From the IMG/VR virus record IMGVR_UViG_3300030380_000495, positions 1,944 through 24,158 of that record: a DNA stretch of 22,215 nt. The stretch is one strand, 5' to 3'. The position numbers and the translations under genes are program-made. The notes beneath the pieces are model-generated. The model did not search any database and was not told where the DNA came from. It saw only the letters and a program-made list of their open reading frames with translations. This document shows, piece by piece, positions 1 to 8,265 of the stretch. This DNA is from a virus. Within the stretch, counting starts at the first letter, position 1. Every line of letters starts with the position of its first letter.

Positions 1-99
1 GATACATTCCCAACGCTTACAGACAACGGAAGCGGTGGTAACAATGGAACAATGACAAATATGACAAGCGGAAATATAGTAACAGACGTACCTACATAA
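1..99 (+). CDS. C-terminal end of a LamG-type appendage protein (partial)
   Basis: Only the last 32 codons and the TAA stop are in the window; the reading frame is open from base 1. The visible tail, starting DTFPTLTDNGSGGNNG and ending in TDVPT, is almost the same as the C-terminus of the next gene (754-846). This gene is therefore very likely a paralogue of that LamG-domain protein. It ends 9 bases before the next start codon, which fits a tandem gene duplication within one operon. A role as tail fibre or receptor-binding protein is inferred from the paralogue and from the virion-gene context; nothing of its own lectin domain can be seen. Nucleotide identity to the paralogue is low at synonymous positions, so this is not a recent copy or an assembly duplicate. 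Confidence 0.75.
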   Translation, partial: DTFPTLTDNGSGGNNGTMTNMTSGNIVTDVPT

Positions 100-108
100 A
101 CTAAACAT

Positions 109-846
109 ATGTCAAACTACTACCGATCCATATTAAACGTTCAAGGCTCGTCTTTTTCTAATACCAAGAGCATATTGCTTGACGGTGTAGATGACTATGT
201 ACAAGTAGCAGACGCTGATAATTTATCTTTTGGAGATGGTACTACAGATTCACCTTTTAGTATTTCTGCTTGGATTAAAATTGGTCAAACAACTACACAA
301 GGAATTGTTTCTAAATACGGCACAAATAATGTAAAAAGAGAATATTTGTTTCAAATTACTGCAAGTAAAATAAAACTTACGCTTATATCTTTAGGTGGCG
401 CAACTAATTTTGCAACAGGAAATACTGCCTTATCTTTAAATACTTGGCATCACGTTGCTGTTACATATGACGGTAGCGGAGGTTCTACTGCATACAATGG
501 AATTACGCTATATGTCAACGGTGTTGCTGAGACTCCAACAACAGGAGGTGGCTCTTATACCGCAATGACTAATACTGTAACAGATGTTGAATTAGGTAGG
601 TACGCAACTAGAGAACTGAACGGAGCAATGGATGAGGTAGCGATATTTTCTTCAGAACTTTCTGCAAGTGATATAACAAGCATATACAATGGTGGTGAAC
701 CTAATGACATAAGCAGTCTTTCTCCTCTTAGTTGGTGGAGATGCGGCGACGGAGATACCGCGCCGACTCTAACCGATAACGGTAGTGGAGGCAATAACGG
801 AACAATGACAAACTTTAGTACATTCTCAACTGATGTACCAACATAA
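109..846 (+). CDS. LamG / concanavalin A-like domain protein, probable tail appendage
   Basis: A 245-aa protein that is nearly all one LamG (laminin G, concanavalin A-like) beta-sandwich, roughly residues 21-195. Hallmarks seen are LDGVDDYV near residue 23, FSISAWI near 50, WHHVAVTYDG from W113, LYVNG, and GAMDEVAIFSSELS from G172 followed by ITSIYNGG. Such domains bind carbohydrates, and in phages they are common on fibres or decoration proteins that touch host surface glycans. The last 30 residues after WWRCGDG form a separate Gly/Asn/Thr-rich tail shared with the gene upstream. There is no signal peptide or membrane segment. The start at 109 follows an A-rich leader without Shine-Dalgarno sequence, as elsewhere in this window. 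The fold assignment is secure; receptor binding is inferred, and a capsid decoration role is an alternative. Confidence 0.85.
   Translation: MSNYYRSILNVQGSSFSNTKSILLDGVDDYVQVADADNLSFGDGTTDSPFSISAWIKIGQTTTQGIVSKYGTNNVKREYLFQITASKIKLTLISLGGATNFATGNTALSLNTWHHVAVTYDGSGGSTAYNGITLYVNGVAETPTTGGGSYTAMTNTVTDVELGRYATRELNGAMDEVAIFSSELSASDITSIYNGGEPNDISSLSPLSWWRCGDGDTAPTLTDNGSGGNNGTMTNFSTFSTDVPT
754..846 (+). repeat. Shared C-terminal module of the two tandem LamG genes (second copy; first copy at 1-99)
   Basis: The peptide encoded here (DTAPTLTDNGSGGNNGTMTN, ending TDVPT) matches the one at 1-99. Over the first 20 codons 19 residues are identical, yet 13 of those 19 use a different synonymous codon. 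It is a diverged protein repeat under selection, not a DNA-level direct repeat. The copies differ by a two-residue length change and by sequence in the stretch just before TDVPT. Confidence 0.85.
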
Positions 847-859
847 AAACGAATAAAAA

Positions 860-1120
860 ATGAGTAAAAGAATAGCAGAAACATACGCAACAATTAACAT
901 AACAGATTTAGGATTGATTGACTTTTCACAAATAGGAGAGACATCCGAAAACACAATACGAAAATCCTTAGATGATTCACAGTTTGTAATTAAGTGGGAT
1001 TCAGAACCAAGATTCATAACTGACGGAACAGTTACGCCCTTAGAGGTAATGACACACGAGCAGGCCCTAATTCTTATGGCTACCCCGGAGTGGAGTGAGC
1101 CTATACCTGTGGAAGAGTAA
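860..1120 (+). CDS. Small hypothetical phage protein (86 aa)
   Basis: An 86-aa, acidic, soluble protein with no cysteine and no membrane segment. It begins MSKRIAETYATINITDLGLI and ends in an acidic PEWSEPIPVEE tail. The start at 860 is preceded by an A-run (gaataaaaa) and lies 13 bases after the LamG gene, so the two are probably co-transcribed. Similar short proteins with a conserved 'DFSQIGETSENTIRKSLDD' segment are, from memory, common in marine Bacteroidota phage genomes next to tail-fibre genes, but I know of no assigned function. A structural minor component or an appendage chaperone are both possible. Its stop codon lies inside the arms of a weak terminator-like hairpin, so it is probably the last gene of its transcription unit. 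Confidence 0.7.
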   Translation: MSKRIAETYATINITDLGLIDFSQIGETSENTIRKSLDDSQFVIKWDSEPRFITDGTVTPLEVMTHEQALILMATPEWSEPIPVEE

Positions 1121-1136
1121 GCCCTCTTTTTTTTTT
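1113..1136 (+). terminator. Candidate weak intrinsic terminator after the 86-aa gene
   Basis: AAGAG (1113-1117) can pair with CTCTT (1124-1128) around a 6-base loop, with two extra G-T wobble pairs possible outside. An unbroken run of ten T follows at 1127-1136. The stem is short and AT-rich, so strength is doubtful. The position directly after a stop codon (1118-1120) and before a promoter-like element supports the call. Confidence 0.45.
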
Positions 1137-1137
1137 G

Positions 1138-1147
1138 TTTATCTTTG
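1138..1147 (+). promoter_or_regulatory. Bacteroidota-type -7 promoter element (TTTATCTTTG)
   Basis: TATCTTTG at 1140-1147 is a full match to the Bacteroidota -7 consensus TAnnTTTG. It lies 17 bases before the ATG at 1165, at the largest intergenic gap in the window (44 bases). No convincing -33 TTG was found at the usual spacing; a T-tract lies immediately upstream instead. The 10-mer differs by one base from the element at 8251-8260. It would drive the connector and tail genes. Confidence 0.5.
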
Positions 1148-1161
1148 TGTAAAGAATACAC
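1147..1161 (+). other. Short inverted repeat in the 5' leader of the 243-aa gene
   Basis: GTGTA (1147-1151) and TACAC (1157-1161) are reverse complements around AAGAA. The repeat ends 3 bases before the ATG at 1165. It could form a small hairpin at the ribosome entry site or be a dyad for a regulator; a chance match of this length is also plausible. Confidence 0.3.
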
Positions 1162-1164
1162 GAG

Positions 1165-1896
1165 ATGATTAACTCAGTACGCAATACAGTTCTATCCATA
1201 CTGAATAAAAATAATTACGGATATATTTCTCCTTCAGATTTTAACTTGTTTGCAAAGCAAGCTCAGTTAGATATATTTGAGAACTACTTCTTTGATTACA
1301 ACTATCAGATAAATAAAGAGAACGCTAGACAGTCTGGCACAGGTTACGCTGATCTAAAGCAGAATGATGAGGAGGTTATAGATTCTTTCTCAGTAACATC
1401 AAACCTAACAGTTGTAGCAGCAACAAATACATTTACATTACCTTCTGATTGGTATCTATTAAATAGTATTTTTTACGATGCTCAAGCAACACCTGCTGTT
1501 CCATTAAGGCAGATGGAGAGAGTATCTCAAAAGAAGATTAGATTGCTTTTGAATTCAAATATTACTTCTCCAAACACTTTGTATCCAGCTTATACTATGG
1601 AGGGAAATATATTGACAGCATATCCAGTAACAATAAATACTCAAGATGATGTGGTGTGTCAATATATTAGATACCCTAAAGATCCTAAGTGGACATATGT
1701 CGATGTGCCTACCGCAACTGGAGAGCCATTGTTTGATTCTACAGCGGCAGACTATCAAGACTTTGAGATTCCTATTTCGGATGAGCCTACTCTAGTGGTT
1801 AGAATATTAGAGTACGCTGGGTTATCTATAAGAGAGAGTGATGTTGTACAAGTAGCATCAAGTATGGACAATAGAGAAACTGCTTCAGAAAAATAA
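1165..1896 (+). CDS. Putative head-tail connector / ring protein (243 aa)
   Basis: A 243-aa soluble protein. Its N-terminus (INSVRNTVLSILNKNNYGYISPSDFNLFAKQAQLDIFENYF, residues 2-42) is a helical pattern that I associate with the connector or tail-tubular proteins of crAss-like and related Bacteroidota podoviruses. The middle, residues 70-170, is rich in beta-forming segments (ATNTFTLPSDWYLLNSIFYD). It is followed after 5 bases by another connector-like gene and then by the long tail-stabilisation gene, the usual order for portal-vertex ring proteins. Function is inferred from position and recalled family pattern; no catalytic motif is visible. It is the first gene after a promoter-like element, and its ATG follows a short leader containing a small inverted repeat. 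It contains one cysteine. Confidence 0.6.
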   Translation: MINSVRNTVLSILNKNNYGYISPSDFNLFAKQAQLDIFENYFFDYNYQINKENARQSGTGYADLKQNDEEVIDSFSVTSNLTVVAATNTFTLPSDWYLLNSIFYDAQATPAVPLRQMERVSQKKIRLLLNSNITSPNTLYPAYTMEGNILTAYPVTINTQDDVVCQYIRYPKDPKWTYVDVPTATGEPLFDSTAADYQDFEIPISDEPTLVVRILEYAGLSIRESDVVQVASSMDNRETASEK

Positions 1897-1901
1897 TAAT
1901 T

Positions 1902-2825
1902 ATGGCTTATATATCAGCATATCAATATTACGAAAATGGTGGAGCTGCACCGGAGAATGCCAACTGGGGTTCATATCAATACATATCTTTACAAGACATT
2001 GTGAACAACTTCTTGCTGATGTATGATGGTAATCATTCTTTAGTTAATAACGAGGAGAGGTATAAGATATTGTTCCATGCAAAGAGAGCAGTTCAAGAAT
2101 TAAACTACGATGCGTTTAAGGAGATTAAAATTTTAGAGTTGGACGTATGCGATAGTCTACGTTTTGTTCTTCCTCCTGACTACGTCAATTGGGTTCGAGT
2201 GTCTATGTACAAGGATAATGTGTTGATGCCTCTTACTGAAAACATTCAGACCAACTATAGCGATGCATATCTTCAAGATAATAATTGTAGGATTTTATTT
2301 GATCAGGATGGAAATGTTTTGAAACCAGAGTACTCAAACTTAGATATTGAGAGAATCACAAGTCAGCAGAAGAGTATATACTTAAATGAGAACAGTCCCT
2401 TTGATCAGATGCTAGGATACTGTTGTGATGACTATTGGTATTTCGATTATGCTATTGGAGCAAGGTATGGTCTCAACACAGAAACAGCAAACATTAACCC
2501 TACGTTTAAAATTGACAATAAAGGTGGTGTCATAAACTTTAGTTCTGGTATGGCAGGTGAACTGTGCATATTGGAGTATGTCAGCGATGGCTTATACAAT
2601 GGAGATGATTCTCAGATTACAGTAAACAAGTTGTTTGAGAGTTATGTGTATGCTTACATAAAGTATGAGATACTTACAAATAAGTTAGGTGTTCAAGAGT
2701 ATGTGGTAGCACGAGCAAAGAAAGAAAAGACTGCGCTTCTTAGAAACGCTAAGATTAGAATCAGCAACATTCACCCAGGTAGACTATTGATGAACCTGCG
2801 TGGACAAAGCAAGTGGATAAAATAA
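1902..2825 (+). CDS. Putative connector / tail ring protein (307 aa)
   Basis: A 307-aa protein without signal peptide or membrane segment. Features seen are an N-terminal aromatic stretch (YISAYQYYENGGA), then a helical segment with NNEERYKILFHAKRAVQELNYD near residues 48-70, then LRFVLPPDYVNWVRVSMY near 86-103. The C-terminal helix is rich in basic residues (VARAKKEKTALLRNAKIRISN). The pattern 'LPPDYVNW.RV' between a helical N-terminus and a helical C-terminus recalls the gp4/gp11-like connector and tail tubular proteins of podoviruses, but I assign it mainly by its place between a connector-like gene and the muzzle-type gene. The stop is separated from the next ATG by one base, so translation of the two is probably coupled. 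It has five cysteines, including an adjacent pair. Confidence 0.6.
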   Translation: MAYISAYQYYENGGAAPENANWGSYQYISLQDIVNNFLLMYDGNHSLVNNEERYKILFHAKRAVQELNYDAFKEIKILELDVCDSLRFVLPPDYVNWVRVSMYKDNVLMPLTENIQTNYSDAYLQDNNCRILFDQDGNVLKPEYSNLDIERITSQQKSIYLNENSPFDQMLGYCCDDYWYFDYAIGARYGLNTETANINPTFKIDNKGGVINFSSGMAGELCILEYVSDGLYNGDDSQITVNKLFESYVYAYIKYEILTNKLGVQEYVVARAKKEKTALLRNAKIRISNIHPGRLLMNLRGQSKWIK

Positions 2826-2826
2826 A

Positions 2827-5800
2827 ATGAAAATAGAAAGAAGTTTTGTTAGGGGTCGCATGAATAAAAGTGTTGACGAAAGACTCTTGCCTCAAGGCGA
2901 GTATGTTGACGCAATGAACATCCGACTAGGGTCTACAGAAGAAAGTGAGATAGGTGCAATAGAAAATGCTAGAGGTAATGAGCTTATCGCTGAGGTAAAG
3001 TATAGTGGTCAGGCTCTATCTTCTCAAGCAGTGTGCCTAGGGTCTCTTGAAGATTCTGAGAACGAAACAATCTATTGGTGCGTACACGATCCAAACAACA
3101 CACCAAGTGCAACCAACAAGGTGGATTTAATTGTCTCTTATGACGCTTTAAATGATGTGTTGATATATCATGTGATATCTACCGATGATGGTGGTGGTGT
3201 AAACACAGCCTTAAACTTTAGTAAAACATATCGGGTAAATGCAATGACATTTATTGATGGTCTATTATTTTTTACAGACAACAATAATCAACCGATGCGT
3301 ATAAATGTAGATAGAGTTTACAATGAGCCTTCGGTAAATGATTTGCTTGTTATTGTACAGCCTCCATCTGAGTCTCCAACTGTTTCTTTGCAAACTATTC
3401 CTGGACAAGAAAATTATATGGACACTAGATTCATATCGTTTGCATACAGATACAAGTATCGAGATGGTGAGTACTCTGCATTGTCTCAGTTCTCTGAGAT
3501 AGCATTTGACCCTAAACCATTTTCTTTAAGCGTTGACACTTATCAAAATGAAGGAATGGTCAATGAGTTTAACTCTGCCGCTGTGGGCATAAATACTGGT
3601 GATGAGAATGTTACTGAGATTGATGTGGTTTTTAAACTATCAAATCAATCAGTAATTAATGTCATAGAGAAGTTTAATAAAGAATCTCAAGGGTGGCAAG
3701 ATAATCAGACATATACTATAAATTTTAACAATCGTAAAATATACACCACTCTAGGTACAAATGAAATCCTTAGAGTATTTGACAATGTGCCACGAAAAGC
3801 ACAGGCTCAAACTATAATGGGCAATAGACTAATGTATGGTAACTATGTCGATGGTTACGACTTAATTGATTCTAATGGTAATGATTGTTTGTTGTTATAC
3901 AATACAGAATTAGTTAGTGAAGATTTAGTGCCAATAGAACTAGGAGTTTCATTTGATCCATTTGATTTTACAATAGACCCTGCTGTAACTAGAACAGTTG
4001 CTGAAGGTGAAATAGATATTGATTGTAGTACTATTGCTTCAAATTTAGTAGAGGGAGCAAGTCTTGATTTTACAATTAGAATATCTCATGATAGTTTTTC
4101 TGGAGCAGGTGCGCCTAGCACAACACAAGATCCTTTTACAATTACATTTTCTGTAGTGTTAGATCAGCCATATGCAAATATAACTAACTTGGTTGCTAGT
4201 ACTGTATTTACCGAAGCTCTTGAAGGTGTTACAATACCAACTGATTTAACTCAATGTGGCACTACTAGCCAAGGCTTCTCTACTACCGATCAATTTAACT
4301 GTACTATACAATCTCCTTTAGACCCGTCAATAACCTGGAACAAAGACATGAGTAGTCCTAATACGACAGTTGGTGTACCAATTAGTGCTTCTGTTGTAAG
4401 TACCACTACCATTAGACTTACATTGATTGCGATGAGGTTTGTAGACTCTGCAAATCCAGGCGTATATTTGTATGAGTATTTTAAGGCTTCAGGTGCTGGT
4501 GCAACTTTTAATATTTCTGCTAATAGAAGAAGTCTTCATAGCGATAGAGATTATGAGGTAGGCATTGTTTATATGGATGAATTTAATCGTTCAACTACAG
4601 CGTTAGTAAGTACAGAGAATACTGTTTTTGTTCCTCCTGGTCAGTCTACAAGTAAGAATAAAATAAAGGTTACTATTCCTCCCAACCAAAAGCCACCATC
4701 ATGGGCAACGAGATATAAGTTTGTAGTAAAGCCATCTAGTATTGACTATGAAGTTATATATAGTGATTTGTTTTTTATAGACCCTGCTGACAACGCTACA
4801 TATGTAAAGTTAGAGGGAGATAATCAAACTAAAGCTGCTAAGGGAGATAGGCTTAGAGTTAAGAGAGATACCGATGGTGCATTGAGTGAGCGTATAGAGA
4901 CTGTAATTTTAGAGTTAGACTCTCAGCCTGCTGATTTTATTAGCGATAATACTGATCCTGATGGAGATGCTATTTCAGAGCCTGGTGGATTGTATATGAA
5001 AATCAAACCTAATGGGTTTAACACTCAGTATGACCCTAATAGTTTTTTTGGAGGCGAATCAGTAGTTAATAGTTCGGACGTTCCTAACAATGTAGGAGTC
5101 CCAGCTTCGGACAGACCTAACTATATGCCTGTTGTAAATTATTTATGTTCAATACCTAATCCTAATTTTGATTCTGTTGCTGGGCCATCATTGACAAACC
5201 TTCCCTTTTTACCTTGGACTATTCCGTCTAATAGTAGGGTTGTATTTAATATAAAGTTTAGAAGAAATAGAAGGGGTAATGCTTGTGACCAATATATTTA
5301 TAGGTTTCAGAAAGAATTTACTGCTTCCGAAGACTATTCAAGTTTACAGGCTTTTATAATAGGTCAGAATATAGATTTTAACACTGGAGAAAATGATCCT
5401 AATAATGGAGAAGGCCCTAATCAAAATGTTTTTGACCCTAATATTGTTCAGTTACCTTTTAATATATCTACATCTCCAGGTATGCCTATAGGCCCAGCCG
5501 CTACCCCAGCTGCTCCTGCTCCTATAGTAGGAACAAATCAATATGGTTTTGTGGGTAGTACTACTGATTGGACAGGCAGTGGTGGAAGTTCTACTGCGGA
5601 TTATTATGCTGGCAAACAATTTTTTCAAATAAGAAGTGGAATGCAGCCTTGCGATAGTGCAACAGTATTTAACCAGCCTAGACAATCGATAGTTAAAGCG
5701 TCCATTAGAGTATTTACCTCTGAGAACTTGTTGATATTTGAAACAACTCCCGTTGAGAGTGATGCAAATATATATTATGAGGGTAGTGATAGCTATGCAA

Positions 5801-7377
5801 TTACTAATGGTAATCATATGTCTGGAGGCTCTGCTGGTGATGTAAATCAAGTTATTAGTTCTGACCCTGCTCTTGCGGTTTCAGGAGTGGTAAACTTGTC
5901 CTTCTTTAATTGTTTCTCATTTGGCAATGGAGCTGAGAGTTATAAGATTAGAGATGGCTTGGCTACACCATCATTTAGATTGGGTGAGCGTACCACCGCA
6001 GTATCAGAGCAAGACTTTAAGGAAGCGCATAGATTTGCTGACATCACTTATAGTGGTATATACAATGAAGACACTAATGTTAACAGGCTAAATGAGTTCA
6101 ACCTAGGGACGGCTAATTTTAAAGAGTTAGAGAAGAGCTTTGGGCCTATACGAGTGCTTAATGCTAGGCAGAATGATATACTTACATTGCAAGAAGACAA
6201 GATATCATATGTGCTATCAAGTAAGACTTTACTCTCTAGTCCTTCTGGAGGAGGTAATGTTGCAGCAGTACCACAAGTTCTAGGCAATCAGGTGTCAAGA
6301 ATTGAGAAGTATGGTATTAGTAACAACCCGGAGAGTTTTGTGTCTTGGGGATTTGATAAGTTCTTTACTGATACTAAACGAGGGGCAGTGCTTCAGTTAA
6401 AAGGAAGCGGGCAACAAGAGCAACTTAATGTTATATCAGACACAGGAATGGGTTCATGGTTTAGGGATTATTTTATCCTTACTCCCAACACTCAAAAGTT
6501 AGGTGGATACGATCCATATATGAATGAGTATGTATTGTCTGGAAACTTAACTGCACTACCTGTAGATTTAGTAAAAGTCCCTTGTGGTTTAACGTATGAC
6601 GTTAGAGGCACTACAGAGCCTACCACTACATGGGAAGTATTGTTAGGAGAGGCAACAGGGGTGTCTACTGTAAATTGGACATCATCCTTACGAAGCCCTA
6701 CCGCAACACTTACTTTTAATGTTACTTATAATGGTGTGGTATACACATCAGGAGCAATAAATTCTAGTACCTCTGGAAGTTTTACATTTGATAAAAACAT
6801 TGGTGGTGTAAACACCGCACAAGTAGAAGTGTTGTTAAGTGAAAATGTAGCAGACTTTAGTGTCAACGTAGGATGCCCAGTTACCACAACGCTAAACATT
6901 ACTAAGGTTTGTTTAAATAGTAATGATAATGGTGGTAAATACATTCACAACGAATACTATTGGACTCAAGGAGACTATGATAGTCCAACGAGTAGCGACT
7001 TGGTTTTATTACAAGCGCAGGATAATAGTCCGATAAACTTTGCAATATCTGAATACGATACAATAAGTGGCCCTTCAGGTAGGGGAACTCTTCCTCCAAT
7101 ACCTTCAGTAGGTAATCCTGTTACAATTAGGATTCAATCTAGTCAAATAGGTTTTGATGACTTAGTGTTTGATCCTACTAAATATACATTAAGGTATCAT
7201 TTGGATTCTACACCATACCCTAATACTCCTAATGATATGGCTAACTTATTGGCAGCTTCAACAAATGGAACACCTTTGGTTAATCCTACAACAGGAGTCT
7301 ATTACTTTGATATTCCTTATCAACAGACCGGAACTTTCAAGCCTTACTTATATCTTATTTACGAATACATAACCTAA
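2827..7377 (+). CDS. Tail stabilisation / muzzle-type protein (1516 aa)
   Basis: A 1516-aa, beta-rich protein. The N-terminus FVRGRMNKSVDERLLPQGEY (residues 7-26) followed by DAMNIRLG is a signature I recognise from the 'stabilization protein' of crAss-like and marine Bacteroidota podoviruses, related in role to P22 gp10 and to the tail muzzle. Further typical blocks are RFISFAYRYKYRDGEYSALS at 202-221, DYEVGIVYMDEFNRST near 575-590, GISNNPESFVSWGFDKFF at about 1163-1180 followed by KRGAVLQLKG, and YDPYMNEYVLS near 1229. The first part and the GISNNPES part look like beta-propeller blades. Between them, roughly 380-550 and 930-1050, lie Thr/Ser-rich segments that may be inserted Ig-like domains. 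The protein would form the distal tail or its seal. It has 13 cysteines. The ATG follows the preceding stop after one base. The family call is good; exact placement in the tail is inference. Confidence 0.75.
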   Translation: MKIERSFVRGRMNKSVDERLLPQGEYVDAMNIRLGSTEESEIGAIENARGNELIAEVKYSGQALSSQAVCLGSLEDSENETIYWCVHDPNNTPSATNKVDLIVSYDALNDVLIYHVISTDDGGGVNTALNFSKTYRVNAMTFIDGLLFFTDNNNQPMRINVDRVYNEPSVNDLLVIVQPPSESPTVSLQTIPGQENYMDTRFISFAYRYKYRDGEYSALSQFSEIAFDPKPFSLSVDTYQNEGMVNEFNSAAVGINTGDENVTEIDVVFKLSNQSVINVIEKFNKESQGWQDNQTYTINFNNRKIYTTLGTNEILRVFDNVPRKAQAQTIMGNRLMYGNYVDGYDLIDSNGNDCLLLYNTELVSEDLVPIELGVSFDPFDFTIDPAVTRTVAEGEIDIDCSTIASNLVEGASLDFTIRISHDSFSGAGAPSTTQDPFTITFSVVLDQPYANITNLVASTVFTEALEGVTIPTDLTQCGTTSQGFSTTDQFNCTIQSPLDPSITWNKDMSSPNTTVGVPISASVVSTTTIRLTLIAMRFVDSANPGVYLYEYFKASGAGATFNISANRRSLHSDRDYEVGIVYMDEFNRSTTALVSTENTVFVPPGQSTSKNKIKVTIPPNQKPPSWATRYKFVVKPSSIDYEVIYSDLFFIDPADNATYVKLEGDNQTKAAKGDRLRVKRDTDGALSERIETVILELDSQPADFISDNTDPDGDAISEPGGLYMKIKPNGFNTQYDPNSFFGGESVVNSSDVPNNVGVPASDRPNYMPVVNYLCSIPNPNFDSVAGPSLTNLPFLPWTIPSNSRVVFNIKFRRNRRGNACDQYIYRFQKEFTASEDYSSLQAFIIGQNIDFNTGENDPNNGEGPNQNVFDPNIVQLPFNISTSPGMPIGPAATPAAPAPIVGTNQYGFVGSTTDWTGSGGSSTADYYAGKQFFQIRSGMQPCDSATVFNQPRQSIVKASIRVFTSENLLIFETTPVESDANIYYEGSDSYAITNGNHMSGGSAGDVNQVISSDPALAVSGVVNLSFFNCFSFGNGAESYKIRDGLATPSFRLGERTTAVSEQDFKEAHRFADITYSGIYNEDTNVNRLNEFNLGTANFKELEKSFGPIRVLNARQNDILTLQEDKISYVLSSKTLLSSPSGGGNVAAVPQVLGNQVSRIEKYGISNNPESFVSWGFDKFFTDTKRGAVLQLKGSGQQEQLNVISDTGMGSWFRDYFILTPNTQKLGGYDPYMNEYVLSGNLTALPVDLVKVPCGLTYDVRGTTEPTTTWEVLLGEATGVSTVNWTSSLRSPTATLTFNVTYNGVVYTSGAINSSTSGSFTFDKNIGGVNTAQVEVLLSENVADFSVNVGCPVTTTLNITKVCLNSNDNGGKYIHNEYYWTQGDYDSPTSSDLVLLQAQDNSPINFAISEYDTISGPSGRGTLPPIPSVGNPVTIRIQSSQIGFDDLVFDPTKYTLRYHLDSTPYPNTPNDMANLLAASTNGTPLVNPTTGVYYFDIPYQQTGTFKPYLYLIYEYIT

Positions 7378-7381
7378 AGAT

Positions 7382-8245
7382 ATGGCAATACCAGTTATAC
7401 CCCCAAGCACCGACCCTAGTCTTCAGGCGTACACTCTAACTTATAGTGAGAATGTTAAAGGATTTCCTTCGTTTTATTCTTACATACCTGAGCAGATACA
7501 GGGTATGAATCAATACCTATACACTTTTAGTAATGGTAGTCTATATAGACACAACTCTAAGACCACAAATAGATGTACGTTCTATGGCACGTTTACACCT
7601 TGTAGTGTGCAAAGTATTATAAATGTTGAGCCTACTGTAGTTAAGTTGTTTAAGACCATTGAGTTGGAGTCTGATGATAGTTGGTCATTTGCTGGGCAAA
7701 CAGATTTGGAGAGTGGTAATATTGAGGGTACAAGTGACGATCCTCACATCACACCTCCACCCTCATACGCAGGTGAGAATTACTTTGAACTAAAAGAGGG
7801 TAGTTACTTTTCATACATCAGAGGTATCAATTCAGTACCTGTGCTAAATGCTGAACTAGCACTTAGGTCAGCCCAAGGTATTGGAGCAATAACATCTGTA
7901 GATACATCAACACCATCAGCCATTGTTATTACATATGCTGCGAATGTCTTAGACTCTATCATAAGCATTGGAGACTTGTTTTATTTTGTTCAGTCTAACG
8001 CCACTGTCTTGGGGGGAAAGATTACAGCAGTCAACTTTACCAACAATACAATCACAGTAGACTCTACGATTACAGGTGGTAGTTCTGCAATGGTGGCAAC
8101 AAACTATTCATTTTACATTAAGAACGCTGTCGCTGAGTCTCATGGACTTCGTGGCTACTACCTAGAGTTTTTGGTAGAGAACGTAAGCATTTCAAAAGTA
8201 GAGCTGTTTACTCTGTCATCAGATGTCATGAAAAGTTTTCCATAA
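7382..8245 (+). CDS. Tail-associated structural protein, companion of the muzzle-type protein (287 aa)
   Basis: A 287-aa protein. After a Pro/Ser-rich start it has YSENVKGFPSFYSYIPEQ (residues 21-38), then QYLYTFSNGSLYRH and later NRCTFYG, followed by VVKLFKTIELES. From memory, the 'Y.E.VKG..SF.S..P E...YTF.NG.LY.H' block is a widespread phage tail module, often at the C-terminal end of stabilisation proteins. Here it is a separate gene 4 bases downstream of the 1516-aa gene, which suggests a split of what is elsewhere one polypeptide. The C-terminal half (about 150-287) is beta-rich, with repeated short hydrophobic strands. It has two cysteines and no membrane segment. The likely role is assembly with the muzzle protein at the tail tip. 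Confidence 0.6.
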   Translation: MAIPVIPPSTDPSLQAYTLTYSENVKGFPSFYSYIPEQIQGMNQYLYTFSNGSLYRHNSKTTNRCTFYGTFTPCSVQSIINVEPTVVKLFKTIELESDDSWSFAGQTDLESGNIEGTSDDPHITPPPSYAGENYFELKEGSYFSYIRGINSVPVLNAELALRSAQGIGAITSVDTSTPSAIVITYAANVLDSIISIGDLFYFVQSNATVLGGKITAVNFTNNTITVDSTITGGSSAMVATNYSFYIKNAVAESHGLRGYYLEFLVENVSISKVELFTLSSDVMKSFP

Positions 8246-8250
8246 TTTTT

Positions 8251-8260
8251 TTTAACTTTG
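8251..8260 (+). promoter_or_regulatory. Bacteroidota-type -7 promoter element (TTTAACTTTG) giving a nearly leaderless mRNA
   Basis: TAACTTTG at 8253-8260 fits the TAnnTTTG consensus exactly and follows a run of eight T (8246-8253). The next ATG is at 8266, five bases downstream, so a start at the usual distance would fall at or within a few bases of the initiation codon. A -33 TTG is not obvious. It would separately drive the GNAT-like gene and the ejection-protein genes. Confidence 0.55.
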
Positions 8261-8265
8261 CATTA

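Noticed and set aside
1-846. Variable repeat target of a diversity-generating retroelement.
   Set aside because: The repeated C-terminal segments differ at synonymous sites, not at adenine-linked residues in a template pattern, and no reverse transcriptase or template repeat lies in the window.
8228-8253. Intrinsic terminator before the second promoter.
   Set aside because: There is a T8 tract, but the AAAA/TTTT dyad just before it would need a one-base loop; only a 3-bp stem can form.
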